A DNA stretch of 10,964 bases, taken from Bacillota bacterium (GTDB taxonomy: Bacteria; Bacillota; DSM-12270; Thermacetogeniales; Thermacetogeniaceae). Each line of letters starts with the position of its first letter. The stretch's first letter is position 1. The notes below the pieces were generated by a model. The model was not told where the DNA came from, made no database searches, and was given only the letters and a program-made list of their open reading frames with translations. Made by a program: the position numbers and the translations under genes. The stretch is taken from the NCBI GenBank assembly GCA_030627585.1, contig DAOURU010000015.1:1-10964 (forward strand), given 5' to 3'. Below are positions 1-6,652 of this stretch, in pieces.

Positions 1-1020
1 ATTGCCGGCCTGGGGGAAGAACTCCGACAGGCGGTCAAAAACACGGTGGAATTGTTTGATCAGGACTGCATCGGAGACCGGGAGGAGGTGCTGTTTTCGT
101 GCCTTGATCAATACAACAGCGACTTGCAAGAAATCCTTGCCGCAGGCGATTTAAACAAGGTTTACTGGGTGGAGCAAAGCCGCACGAACAGGCGCCTGCT
201 GGTTACGCTGCACGCCACCCCACTCGATGTTTCCGAAAGCCTTTCCCGGCTTCTCTTTCAAAACGGGGATGTTGCCAGCGTGATTATGACCTCGGCAACC
301 CTAAGTATCTGCGGGGATTTTTCATATCTCAAGACTTCACTCGGCTGCCCCGCGGCCCGGGAGCTTTCGGCGCAGTCCCCTTTCAATTACGAAGAGCAGT
401 GCCTTCTCTATCTTCCAGACGGGCTGCCGGATCCCAAAAGGCCGGATTTCTACGCGCAAGCGGCCCCTTTCATTGAAGAGATCTTATTTAAGACCGAAGG
501 GCGCGCCTTTGTGCTGTTCACCTCTTACAAGGGGATGAGCGAGGTTTATGAACGGATAGCCGCAAGAATCCCCTGGAGGGTTCTGAAACAGGGGGAGCTG
601 CCCAAGCAGAGACTGCTGGACATCTTCAAGCAGGACCTCCACTCGGTGCTCTTCGCAACGGCTTCCTTTTGGGAAGGCGTAGATGTCCAGGGGGAGGCGC
701 TTTCCTGTGTGATCCTGGTGAAACTTCCTTTCGCCGTACCGGATCACCCGATCGCAATCGCGAAGATCGAGGCCATTGCACGCTCCGGCGGAAACGCCTT
801 TTTAAACTACTCTCTGCCTGAAGCAATTATTCGCTTCAAGCAGGGTTTCGGCAGGCTGATCCGGACGCGGCGGGACAGGGGGATTGTAGCCATCCTGGAT
901 CCTCGCATCAGGAGCAGGTGGTACGGGAGATACTTTCTCAGCTCGCTCCCGCAGTGCCGGGAGATTTCCAGTCTCGAGAATGTAGCATCTTTTATAGGGC
1001 TTCAGGCAGGAAAAGGCTAA
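1..1020 (+). CDS. dinG: DinG-type ATP-dependent DNA helicase, C-terminal part (5' end outside window)
   Basis: The frame is open from base 1 to the TAA at 1018-1020, so the gene starts upstream. About 339 codons are visible, and they match the C-terminal RecA-like domain of the XPD/DinG superfamily 2 helicases. A motif like TSATL (VIMTSATLS, bases 283-309) is followed by the SPFNYEEQ segment, a FVLFTSYKGM stretch, the motif V-like FATASFWEGVDVQG, and the motif VI signature QGFGRLIRTRRDRG with its arginine fingers. The family unwinds DNA 5' to 3' using ATP and acts in replication/repair, for example on R-loops or G-quadruplexes. The N-terminal Walker A/B motifs and the Fe-S region are not in view, so I cannot say whether this one also carries the DnaQ-like exonuclease domain found in many Firmicutes DinG proteins. 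The assignment to the DinG family is secure; the exact subtype is not. Confidence 0.88.
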   Translation: MAGLGEELRQAVKNTVELFDQDCIGDREEVLFSCLDQYNSDLQEILAAGDLNKVYWVEQSRTNRRLLVTLHATPLDVSESLSRLLFQNGDVASVIMTSATLSICGDFSYLKTSLGCPAARELSAQSPFNYEEQCLLYLPDGLPDPKRPDFYAQAAPFIEEILFKTEGRAFVLFTSYKGMSEVYERIAARIPWRVLKQGELPKQRLLDIFKQDLHSVLFATASFWEGVDVQGEALSCVILVKLPFAVPDHPIAIAKIEAIARSGGNAFLNYSLPEAIIRFKQGFGRLIRTRRDRGIVAILDPRIRSRWYGRYFLSSLPQCREISSLENVASFIGLQAGKG

Positions 1021-1073
1021 AATGAATAAATTTTGGGGGGAGGGCAAAAATAGAAAGGTAGCCGGGCATTTGT

Positions 1074-1080
1074 GAGGTGA
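1074..1080 (+). promoter_or_regulatory. Ribosome binding site that decides the M23 peptidase start
   Basis: GAGGTGA is a near-perfect Shine-Dalgarno. It overlaps the first possible GTG (1077) and lies 5 bases before the in-frame GTG at 1086, so it favours 1086 as the true start. Confidence 0.6.
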
Positions 1081-1085
1081 ATCCA

Positions 1086-1997
1086 GTGCTGAAAAGGAAA
1101 AGAGGGAGATGGATCGGTCTTTTCGTGCTTTTCCTGGTCTGGCCGGTCCTGTGCCCTGTTCCCCGCGCTTCCGGTTACCTTGCGGAAGACAGTTTTGCTT
1201 CTTACTGGTTGGAGCCGAAGCAAACCTTTCAGAAGAGGACAGCGAAACCCGCCGCGCTCACTTATAAGGTGCGGCGGGGGGATACTTTGTGGGGTTTAGC
1301 GCAAAGGCTGGAGCTGGATCCGGACAAAATCAGATCTGTAAACGGGCTTGGGAAAGATGCCATCATTTATCCCGGCCAGGTTTTGGTGCTTCCGGTTCAA
1401 GCAGAACTTACTCATCAGGTGGCGCCGGGCGAAACTTTATGGTCCCTGGCGCGGCGCTATCACGTGAGTGTGGCAAGGTTGATGGCCTGGAATCAAATTA
1501 CAGACCCCACTTTGCTTACAGCAGGAAAGAAGTTAATCATCCCCGGGGGGAGGGCCTCTGAAACCCGGGCCGCTTCTCAAGTCCGATCCTTAGAAGGCGG
1601 CAGGCGTTATACAGCAAGGGGTGAAGACGAGGCGCTGGCCTGGCCGCTGCTGGGGGAAATCACTTCGTTTTTCGGCCCCAGGAAAGGGGAGTTCCACCAC
1701 GGCCTTGATATTGCGGGAGAAAACGGAGATCCGGTCCGGGCGGGTCGGGACGGAGAGGTTGTTTTCGTGGGATGGAAGGGTGTTTACGGAACCACCGTGA
1801 TCCTGGATCACGGCAACGGATACAAGACTTTATACGGCCACCTGCGGGATATTTTGGTGGATGTCGGGGATGCGGTGGAAAAGGGAAAGATCATCGCCCG
1901 TGTCGGTTCTTCCGGGAGGGCGACAGGCCCCCACCTACACTTTGAGCTGCGAAAAAATAACCGCGCGGTCAATCCTCTCCCTTACCTGACCAGGTAG
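1086..1997 (+). CDS. Secreted murein hydrolase with two LysM domains and an M23 peptidase domain
   Basis: The product is 303 aa. A basic N-terminus (KRKRGR) and a hydrophobic stretch (IGLFVLFLVWPVL) form a Sec signal peptide. Two LysM peptidoglycan-binding modules follow at about residues 58-103 (YKVRRGDTLWGLAQR) and 108-153 (HQVAPGETLWSLARRY). A C-terminal M23 (LytM/lysostaphin-like) Zn endopeptidase domain covers about residues 193-300. The M23 residues appear intact: HxGxD (His204, Asp208), YGHL (His252) and HLHFE (His283, His285). The protein should therefore be able to cleave peptide cross-links in the wall, for growth, division or sporulation; the role is inferred. The GTG at 1077 would add three residues but overlaps the Shine-Dalgarno, so I chose 1086. 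It lies 65 bases after the helicase gene. I see no clear promoter in that gap, so co-transcription with the helicase gene is possible. The cysteine near the end of the signal peptide does not fit a lipobox. Confidence 0.9.
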   Translation: MLKRKRGRWIGLFVLFLVWPVLCPVPRASGYLAEDSFASYWLEPKQTFQKRTAKPAALTYKVRRGDTLWGLAQRLELDPDKIRSVNGLGKDAIIYPGQVLVLPVQAELTHQVAPGETLWSLARRYHVSVARLMAWNQITDPTLLTAGKKLIIPGGRASETRAASQVRSLEGGRRYTARGEDEALAWPLLGEITSFFGPRKGEFHHGLDIAGENGDPVRAGRDGEVVFVGWKGVYGTTVILDHGNGYKTLYGHLRDILVDVGDAVEKGKIIARVGSSGRATGPHLHFELRKNNRAVNPLPYLTR

Positions 1998-2184
1998 CGC
2001 GGTGCAAGGGGCGCGTTTTTGCAGTTCAGTTTGATTTAGAACCCACGCCTATTTTGAGAAACGCAAGATTTCCTGTCCCCTCATTTTTCCTTTCGGAAAC
2101 CAGTCCAAATCCGGTTTGTCAATACAGAATAACCATCTTTCATTTTCCTTTCCGGAGAAGCTCACAGCGTCTCAAAAGAAGGGT
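1998..2184. other. Intergenic region upstream of the rpmE promoter
   Basis: This is the largest non-coding stretch in the window (249 bases including the promoter and leader). Just after the peptidase stop, GCGC at 1997-2000 can pair with GCGC at 2011-2014 before a run of five T (2016-2020). That is a weak terminator-like arrangement with only 4 bp in the stem. Two imperfect 17-base direct copies of a pyrimidine-rich element lie at 2081-2097 and 2140-2156. No ORF of note, T-box or known riboswitch consensus is visible. Confidence 0.4.
2081..2156. repeat. Imperfect 17-base direct repeat pair
   Basis: TCATTTTTCCTTTCGGA (2081-2097) and TCATTTTCCTTTCCGGA (2140-2156) differ by moving one T and one C, and are offset by 59 bases. 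Both lie upstream of the rpmE promoter. The first copy also contains a small hairpin, TTTCC-TTTC-GGAAA. An operator role is possible but unproven, and low-complexity pyrimidine composition could explain part of the similarity. Confidence 0.4.
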
Positions 2185-2213
2185 TTGCTAAGGGTTGGGG
2201 GGTATGCTATAAT
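2185..2213 (+). promoter_or_regulatory. Sigma-A type promoter with extended -10 for rpmE
   Basis: The -35 box TTGCTA (2185-2190) and the perfect -10 box TATAAT (2208-2213) are separated by exactly 17 bases. An extended -10 TG lies at 2205-2206 (TGCTATAAT). Transcription should begin near 2220, giving a short leader of about 27 bases. This is the only convincing promoter I found in the window, so it may serve rpmE and some of the long gene series behind it. Confidence 0.8.
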
Positions 2214-2246
2214 AATCACGTTTGATAAGCGGGGAGGCGAAAAACA

Positions 2247-2447
2247 ATGAAAAAAGGAATTCACCCGAAATACACCAAAGCAGTCATTACCTGTGCCTGT
2301 GGTACCAGGTTTGAAGTGGGGGCCACCAGATCGGCCATGAAGGTTGAGGTTTGTTCCAACTGCCATCCCTTTTATACAGGGACGAGGCAGCGGGTGGCCG
2401 AAAAAGGCGGCCGTGTTGAGAGGTTCCGGAAGAAATACGGGCGCTAA
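2247..2447 (+). CDS. rpmE: 50S ribosomal protein L31, zinc-ribbon type
   Basis: The protein is 66 aa, the usual length for L31. It begins [19 protein letters not shown] and has the Zn-binding cysteines as CxC (Cys16, Cys18) and CxxC (Cys36, Cys39). This makes it the C+ (zinc-containing) paralogue, as opposed to the Zn-free RpmE2/YtiA form that many bacteria induce through Zur under zinc starvation. HPFYTGTRQ and the basic tail [10 protein letters not shown] are typical of the family. The ATG is preceded by GGGGAGG (2231-2237) at 9 bases. It has its own promoter (2185-2213). In B. subtilis rpmE also sits just upstream of the tdk-prfA-prmC series, so the context is conserved. Confidence 0.97.
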   Translation: MKKGIHPKYTKAVITCACGTRFEVGATRSAMKVEVCSNCHPFYTGTRQRVAEKGGRVERFRKKYGR

Positions 2448-2499
2448 AAAGGGGCCGGGGGAGCTGCTCTTTTTTCGCGCCGAAAAAGGAGGCCCGGCG
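2446..2499 (+). promoter_or_regulatory. Candidate RNA switch/attenuator at the rpmE-DUF1385 junction
   Basis: Three competing hairpins can be drawn. Hairpin A pairs 2446-2455 with 2466-2475 (10 bp, two G-U pairs) and places a T run in its 3' arm. Hairpin B pairs 2467-2477 with 2481-2491 (11 bp, one G-U, loop CGC) and buries the Shine-Dalgarno GGAGG of the next gene. Hairpin C pairs CGCCG 2478-2482 with CGGCG 2495-2499 and displays the Shine-Dalgarno in its loop. A and B share bases 2467-2475, so they exclude each other. A also contains two bases of the rpmE stop codon, so ribosomes finishing rpmE would disturb it. The pairings are seen in the sequence; the regulatory function is inference. 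Confidence 0.4.
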
Positions 2500-2500
2500 T

Positions 2501-3373
2501 TTGTCTAAAGGTCCTGATGCTTCTTTTCAATACGGCGGACAGGCAGTGATTGAGGGAGTCATGATGCGGGGCCCGCGCAGGGTGGCGGTTGCCGTCAGAG
2601 TGGGGGACGAGATTGTCGTTAAACAAGAGGACTATCACCCCTGGGCGAAGTCCTTTCCTTTTTTAGGGTGGCCGCTCCTGCGGGGGACGGTGGTTTTGAT
2701 GGAGTCGCTGATCCTCGGCATCCGCGCCTTGAATTTATCTGCTTCCCTGGTTGCCAGGGAGGAGGAAGGGGAGAGCTTAAGTTCATTTGAGATTGGATTA
2801 ACGGTTGTTGGCGCCTTCATGCTGACAATTGCTCTTTTTATTCTCCTTCCAACCTTGGCGGGGCACTTAACCCGAGCCTGGGTGGGAACCTGGGGGCAAA
2901 ATACGGTCGAGGGAATCACCCGCCTGGGCATCTTTCTGGCGTATTTGATCACGATCAGCCGTTTTCCGGACATCAGGCGGGTTTTTCAATACCACGGCGC
3001 AGAACATATGGTTATTAATGTCTTTGAGGAGGGGGCGAGCCTCACGGTATCTGAAGCGGCAAAACGCTCCCCCCTGCATCCCGGCTGCGGAACCTCTTTC
3101 TTGCTGTTTGTGCTGGTGATCAGCATTTTTATTTTCGCCTTGCTGGGGAACGGGCCGTGGTGGTGGAAATTTGGGGCGCGCCTGCTTCTCCTTCCCCTTG
3201 TTGCCGGGTTGGGGTATGAGTTTGTCCGCTACGCCCGGCGCTACCGGCAGGGACTGGGATGGCTGGTCATGCCCGGCCTCTGGCTTCAGAGGCTGACGAC
3301 CGGAAAGCCGGATGCAGGCCAGCTCGAAGTAGCAATTTCTGCTTTCCAGAGCGTGCTGCCTAAACAGGAGTGA
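2501..3373 (+). CDS. DUF1385 integral membrane protein (YqhQ-like), function unknown
   Basis: The protein is 290 aa and starts at TTG 2501, with AAAGGAGG (2485-2492) 8 bases before it. It carries the marks of the DUF1385 family: an N-terminal YGGQAVIEGVMMRGP segment (residues 11-25), YHGAEHMVINVFE (164-176), HPGCGTSF (193-200) and a C-terminal LTTGKPDAGQLEVAISAF. At least four hydrophobic segments are visible, at about residues 98-120, 138-153, 199-216 and 226-242. The conserved His/Glu/His (165, 168, 169) and His193/Cys196 look like possible metal ligands, which would fit the 'putative metal-dependent enzyme' label given to the family. No reaction is known to me. It occupies the place taken by tdk in B. 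subtilis, between rpmE and prfA. Family membership is confident; function is open. Confidence 0.9.
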   Translation: MSKGPDASFQYGGQAVIEGVMMRGPRRVAVAVRVGDEIVVKQEDYHPWAKSFPFLGWPLLRGTVVLMESLILGIRALNLSASLVAREEEGESLSSFEIGLTVVGAFMLTIALFILLPTLAGHLTRAWVGTWGQNTVEGITRLGIFLAYLITISRFPDIRRVFQYHGAEHMVINVFEEGASLTVSEAAKRSPLHPGCGTSFLLFVLVISIFIFALLGNGPWWWKFGARLLLLPLVAGLGYEFVRYARRYRQGLGWLVMPGLWLQRLTTGKPDAGQLEVAISAFQSVLPKQE

Positions 3374-3392
3374 AGGTCCCCCTAAACAGGAG
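3359..3392 (+). repeat. 12-bp exact direct repeat at the end of the DUF1385 gene
   Basis: CCTAAACAGGAG occurs at 3359-3370, ending just before the DUF1385 stop codon, and again at 3381-3392 in the intergenic DNA, offset by 22 bases. It looks like a small local duplication. Confidence 0.6.
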
Positions 3393-3450
3393 CAAAAATA
3401 ATAAGAGTTTTCAAATAAAAATAAGCTTAGACTCTAAAAAATCTTTTATC

Positions 3451-3457
3451 AGGAGGT
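3451..3457 (+). promoter_or_regulatory. Ribosome binding site that decides the prfA start
   Basis: AGGAGGT lies 7 bases before the GTG at 3465. It overlaps the alternative in-frame GTG at 3456, which therefore cannot be the main start. The family alignment (MLDKLE... in RF1) also supports 3465. Confidence 0.7.
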
Positions 3458-3464
3458 GAGGAGG

Positions 3465-4562
3465 GTGCTTGACAAGCTTGAAGGCTTAGAGGCCCGCTAC
3501 GTGGAACTGGAGCAAATGCTGAGCGATCCGGCGGTAATCGCCGACCAGGAGGTATGGCGGAAAATCGCCCAAAGCCATGCCGAACTAACCGAGGTAGTGG
3601 GCACTTACCGAACTTATAAGCGGGTTTGCAGGGAACTCGGGGCTACGAGGTCCTTGCTTGAGGAAAAAATCGAGCCTGAACTGCGGGATCTGGCCGAGTC
3701 TGAACTTAAAGAACTGCAGGAGAAAAAAGAAGAACTGGAAGAAAAGCTGAAGATCTTGCTCTTGCCCCGCGACCCCCGTGATGAGAAAAACGTAATCATG
3801 GAAATCAGGGCCGGCACCGGGGGGGAAGAGGCCGCCCTTTTTGCGGCGGAGCTCTTCCGGATGTACGGGCGCTACGCGGAGCGGCAGGGGTGGCGGGTCG
3901 AAATTTTAAGCACCCACCCCACCGCTATGGGAGGTTTTAAAGAGGTCATCTTTCAGGTGAGCGGAACTGCTGTTTTTAGCAAGCTTAAATACGAAAGCGG
4001 CGTCCACCGGGTGCAGCGGATACCGGTTACGGAATCGGGGGGGAGGATCCACACTTCGGCTGCAACCGTGGCGGTTCTCCCCGAGGCGGAAGAGGTTGAT
4101 GTGGAAATCAACCCCCAGGACCTGCGCATTGACGTTTTTTGCTCAAGCGGGCCCGGCGGCCAGTCGGTTAACACAACCCAGTCCGCGGTGAGGATTACCC
4201 ATATCCCGACGGGTATGGTGGTTTCCTGTCAGGATGAGAAGTCACAGCACAAAAATAAAGAGAAGGCCCTGCGGGTCCTGCGCGCCCGGTTGCTGGACCG
4301 CGCCCAGCGCGCCCAGCAGGGTGAAATCTCCAGTTTGCGCCGGACTCAGGTGGGAAGCGGAGACCGCAGCGAGCGCATCAGAACTTATAATTTTCCCCAG
4401 AGCCGGGTAACCGACCACCGGATCGGGTTTACTTTATACCGGCTGCCTGCGGTACTGGACGGGGATTTAGAGGAAATCATCTCCGCATTGATTACCGCCC
4501 AGCGCGCGGAGCAGCTCCAAAGGGAACTGGCATCCCAGTCCCAGGGAGAAGTTGGAGCCTGA
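3465..4562 (+). CDS. prfA: Peptide chain release factor 1
   Basis: The protein is 365 aa, a normal RF1 length. It recognises UAA and UAG stop codons and triggers hydrolysis of peptidyl-tRNA. The stop-codon-reading motif is PVT (residues 187-189, within [18 protein letters not shown]). This is the PxT form of RF1, not the SPF of RF2. The catalytic GGQ loop is [16 protein letters not shown], with GGQ at 231-233. The N-terminal coiled region ([19 protein letters not shown], then the charged stretch around 62-97) is as expected. The start is GTG 3465. The preceding 91 bases are AT-rich, but I could not fit a good promoter there. prmC, whose product methylates the GGQ glutamine, follows with no gap. 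Confidence 0.97.
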   Translation: MLDKLEGLEARYVELEQMLSDPAVIADQEVWRKIAQSHAELTEVVGTYRTYKRVCRELGATRSLLEEKIEPELRDLAESELKELQEKKEELEEKLKILLLPRDPRDEKNVIMEIRAGTGGEEAALFAAELFRMYGRYAERQGWRVEILSTHPTAMGGFKEVIFQVSGTAVFSKLKYESGVHRVQRIPVTESGGRIHTSAATVAVLPEAEEVDVEINPQDLRIDVFCSSGPGGQSVNTTQSAVRITHIPTGMVVSCQDEKSQHKNKEKALRVLRARLLDRAQRAQQGEISSLRRTQVGSGDRSERIRTYNFPQSRVTDHRIGFTLYRLPAVLDGDLEEIISALITAQRAEQLQRELASQSQGEVGA

Positions 4563-5465
4563 ATGACCGGCGGAAAGTTGCTGCAGGACGGCATGGGATA
4601 TTTGAGGGAGGCAGGGATTGAGGCGCCCCGGCTGGAGGCCGAAGTTTTGCTGGCTTTTGCCTGGGGCCGGACGCGCACGGACCTTTTGATTTACCCCGAA
4701 GAAGCAGTTCCTGCCGGGGTCGCTGCAGCCTATTGGGAATTAATTAAAAAGCGGGCCGCAGGAGCTCCTGTCGCTTATTTAACCGGGATGCGGGAATTTA
4801 TGTCCCTTTTATTCCGTGTGAATCCTGCGGTTTTGATTCCCCGCCCGGAAACGGAACTGCTGGCAGAAAAAACCCTGACCTTTCTTGCGGCCTGGGAGGA
4901 GGAGAATTTGCCATATCCTCTGGCTGCCGATGTCGGTACAGGGTGCGGGGCGCTGGCGGTCAGCCTGGCTTACTATCATCCCACGGTTCGTGTAATTGCG
5001 ATAGATCTTTCACGCGGCGCTTTGACGGTTGCGCGCGAAAATGCCCGGCGGCACGGGGTGGGAAAACGCGTCGCATTTCGCGCGGGGGATTTGCTTGCTC
5101 CCCTGGCCGCCGGGGGGAAGGCCGGCATAGGTGCGGCTGTTGTGGCTAATTTGCCCTATCTTCCCCGGGATGCAATCGGCGCTTTGCCCCGCGATGTCCG
5201 GTGCGAGCCGCGCCTCGCCCTCGACGGGGGGGTTGATGGGCTGGATCTTTACCGGCGCCTGCTCCCCCAGGCGGCTGCTTTCCTGGCGCCCGGGGGCCTG
5301 CTGGCCTGCGAAGTGGGGCCCGGGCAGGCCGGGGTGCTGGCCGGTTTGTTGGTTGAACAGGGTTGGAACGAGATTCAAGTAAGCCGGGACTACGCCGGCA
5401 GAGACCGGGTGGTAACGGCCTTGCGGGGAGAAGGAGAAACGGGATGTCCGGACAGACTGAAGTGA
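4563..5465 (+). CDS. prmC: Release factor glutamine methyltransferase PrmC (HemK), with NLPY variant motif
   Basis: The protein is 300 aa. It uses S-adenosylmethionine to N5-methylate the glutamine of the GGQ motif in release factors. An N-terminal helical domain (about residues 1-75) is followed by the family-typical segment GMREFMSLLFRVNPAVLIPRPETELL (split here: GMREFM at 75-80, LIPRPETELL at 91-100). SAM-binding motif I is DVGTGCGALAVSL (123-135), and a later acidic position is AIDLS (146-150). The substrate-binding motif, normally NPPY, reads NLPY here (196-199, VVANLPYLP), with clear codons aat ttg ccc tat. The family-typical EPRLALDGGVDGLDLYRR follows. The ATG starts directly after the prfA TGA; GGAG lies 5 bases before it. 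The start overlaps nothing, and translational coupling to prfA is likely. Confidence 0.95.
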   Translation: MTGGKLLQDGMGYLREAGIEAPRLEAEVLLAFAWGRTRTDLLIYPEEAVPAGVAAAYWELIKKRAAGAPVAYLTGMREFMSLLFRVNPAVLIPRPETELLAEKTLTFLAAWEEENLPYPLAADVGTGCGALAVSLAYYHPTVRVIAIDLSRGALTVARENARRHGVGKRVAFRAGDLLAPLAAGGKAGIGAAVVANLPYLPRDAIGALPRDVRCEPRLALDGGVDGLDLYRRLLPQAAAFLAPGGLLACEVGPGQAGVLAGLLVEQGWNEIQVSRDYAGRDRVVTALRGEGETGCPDRLK

Positions 5466-5544
5466 TCCTTACTTTTTCTGCCTGAGATAAGACCGTGGAG
5501 TTTAAGGCAAGGGAAAGCAGGAAATTCTAAACCTGGTGGTAGAG

Positions 5545-6630
5545 ATGGAGAACCGGAAGGAAACACGCATCCTGCGGGTTGATCCGGCGCATCCCGAGTC
5601 TGCTGTGATCGAAGCTGCGGCGGAAGTCATCAAGCGCGGGGGAACGGTAGCTTTTCCCACGGAAACCGTTTACGGGTTGGGAGCCGATGCGCTGGATGCA
5701 AAAGCGGTATCTGAAATTTTCGATGCCAAAGGAAGACCGCGCGGGAACCCTTTGATTGTACACATCGCCTCTCTCGCCCAGGGCCGCGGCCTCGTTGCTC
5801 ACTGGCCCCCGGCGGCAGAGCTTTTGGCGCGTAAATTTTGGCCGGGCCCCTTAACCCTGATTCTGCCCCGCGCTTCCATAGTTCCAGATGAAGTTACAGC
5901 AGGTCTTCCCAATGTGGCGCTGCGCTTTCCCGCCCATCCGGTCGCGCTTGCTCTCATTGAAGCAGGCGGAACCCCGATTGCGGCGCCGAGCGCGAATCTT
6001 TCCGGCCATCCGAGCCCTACCTGTTCCGCTCACGTCCTGGCGGACCTGGCAGGCAAGGTTGACCTGATTCTGGACGGAGGCCCTACCGAAGTCGGTTTGG
6101 AGTCTACGATCCTCGACCTCAGCAGGCCGCGCCCTGTACTGCTCCGGCCTGGCGGCGTCTCCCGAGAAGCGCTGGAGGCTGTCCTCGAGAAGGAAATCCA
6201 GCTTTACCCCGCAGTTCTGCAAGGAGTTTCCGGGAAAAATAAAGAAGAGACCGGTGTTGCACCAAGCCCCGGGACGCGTTTTAAACATTATGCTCCTGCG
6301 GCACGGGTTGTAATGGTGACGGGCACCCCGGAGCAACAGGCAGATAAAATAATTAATTACCTTGCTGAACATCCGGGGGTCCGGGTCGGGGTCCTGACGA
6401 CGGTGGAAAACTCTTCTTTTTATCAAGCAAAGGGGGCAGCCCCGGCACACCTGGAAACCCTGGGATCCAGGCGCTCTCCGGAAGAGATCGCGAACCGCCT
6501 TTTCAGCGCCCTCCGGAAATGCGACGAGATGGGGGTTGACGTGATCCTGGTCGAGACAATTCCCGTTGCCGGGATTGGCCTTGCTGTCATGAACCGTTTA
6601 AGCCGGGCTGCAGAAAATCACGCTTTATAG
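5545..6630 (+). CDS. tsaC: L-threonylcarbamoyladenylate synthase, Sua5/YwlC type
   Basis: The protein is 361 aa and makes threonylcarbamoyl-AMP from threonine, bicarbonate and ATP, the first step of t6A37 modification in ANN-reading tRNAs. The YrdC domain (about residues 20-210) shows GGTVAFPTETVYGLGADA (32-49), the KGRPRGNPL segment (62-70), FWPGPLTLIL, PSANLSG and the STILDLS...LLRPGG run. A linker with SPGTRFKHYAP (241-251) leads to the C-terminal Sua5 domain (to about 361), so this is the long two-domain form, as in B. subtilis YwlC. I chose ATG 5545; an in-frame GTG at 5536 adds three residues, and neither start has a strong Shine-Dalgarno. It lies 79 bases after prmC. In B. subtilis spoIIR, ywlA and ywlB lie in this gap; they are absent here. 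Confidence 0.95.
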   Translation: MENRKETRILRVDPAHPESAVIEAAAEVIKRGGTVAFPTETVYGLGADALDAKAVSEIFDAKGRPRGNPLIVHIASLAQGRGLVAHWPPAAELLARKFWPGPLTLILPRASIVPDEVTAGLPNVALRFPAHPVALALIEAGGTPIAAPSANLSGHPSPTCSAHVLADLAGKVDLILDGGPTEVGLESTILDLSRPRPVLLRPGGVSREALEAVLEKEIQLYPAVLQGVSGKNKEETGVAPSPGTRFKHYAPAARVVMVTGTPEQQADKIINYLAEHPGVRVGVLTTVENSSFYQAKGAAPAHLETLGSRRSPEEIANRLFSALRKCDEMGVDVILVETIPVAGIGLAVMNRLSRAAENHAL

Positions 6631-6652
6631 TCCTGGAAAGGCGGTTTTTATC

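Noticed and set aside
1997..2020. GCGC...GCGC followed by five T as an intrinsic terminator after the M23 peptidase gene
   Set aside because: The stem is only 4 bp with a 10-base loop, and a rival TGCAA/TTGCA pairing exists, so I did not call it as a terminator.
3374..3464. AT-rich gap before prfA as a separate promoter
   Set aside because: I tested several hexamer pairs (for example TTTTCA at 3408 and TTAGAC at 3427), but none has a -10 of good quality at the right spacing.
3469..3474. Perfect -35 consensus TTGACA at the start of prfA
   Set aside because: It encodes Leu-Asp-Lys of the conserved RF1 N-terminus, and no -10-like hexamer follows at 16-18 bases.
5851..6450. Reverse-strand open frame of about 199 codons opposite tsaC
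   Set aside because: Antisense shadow of the well-conserved YrdC and Sua5 domains, with no family signature of its own.
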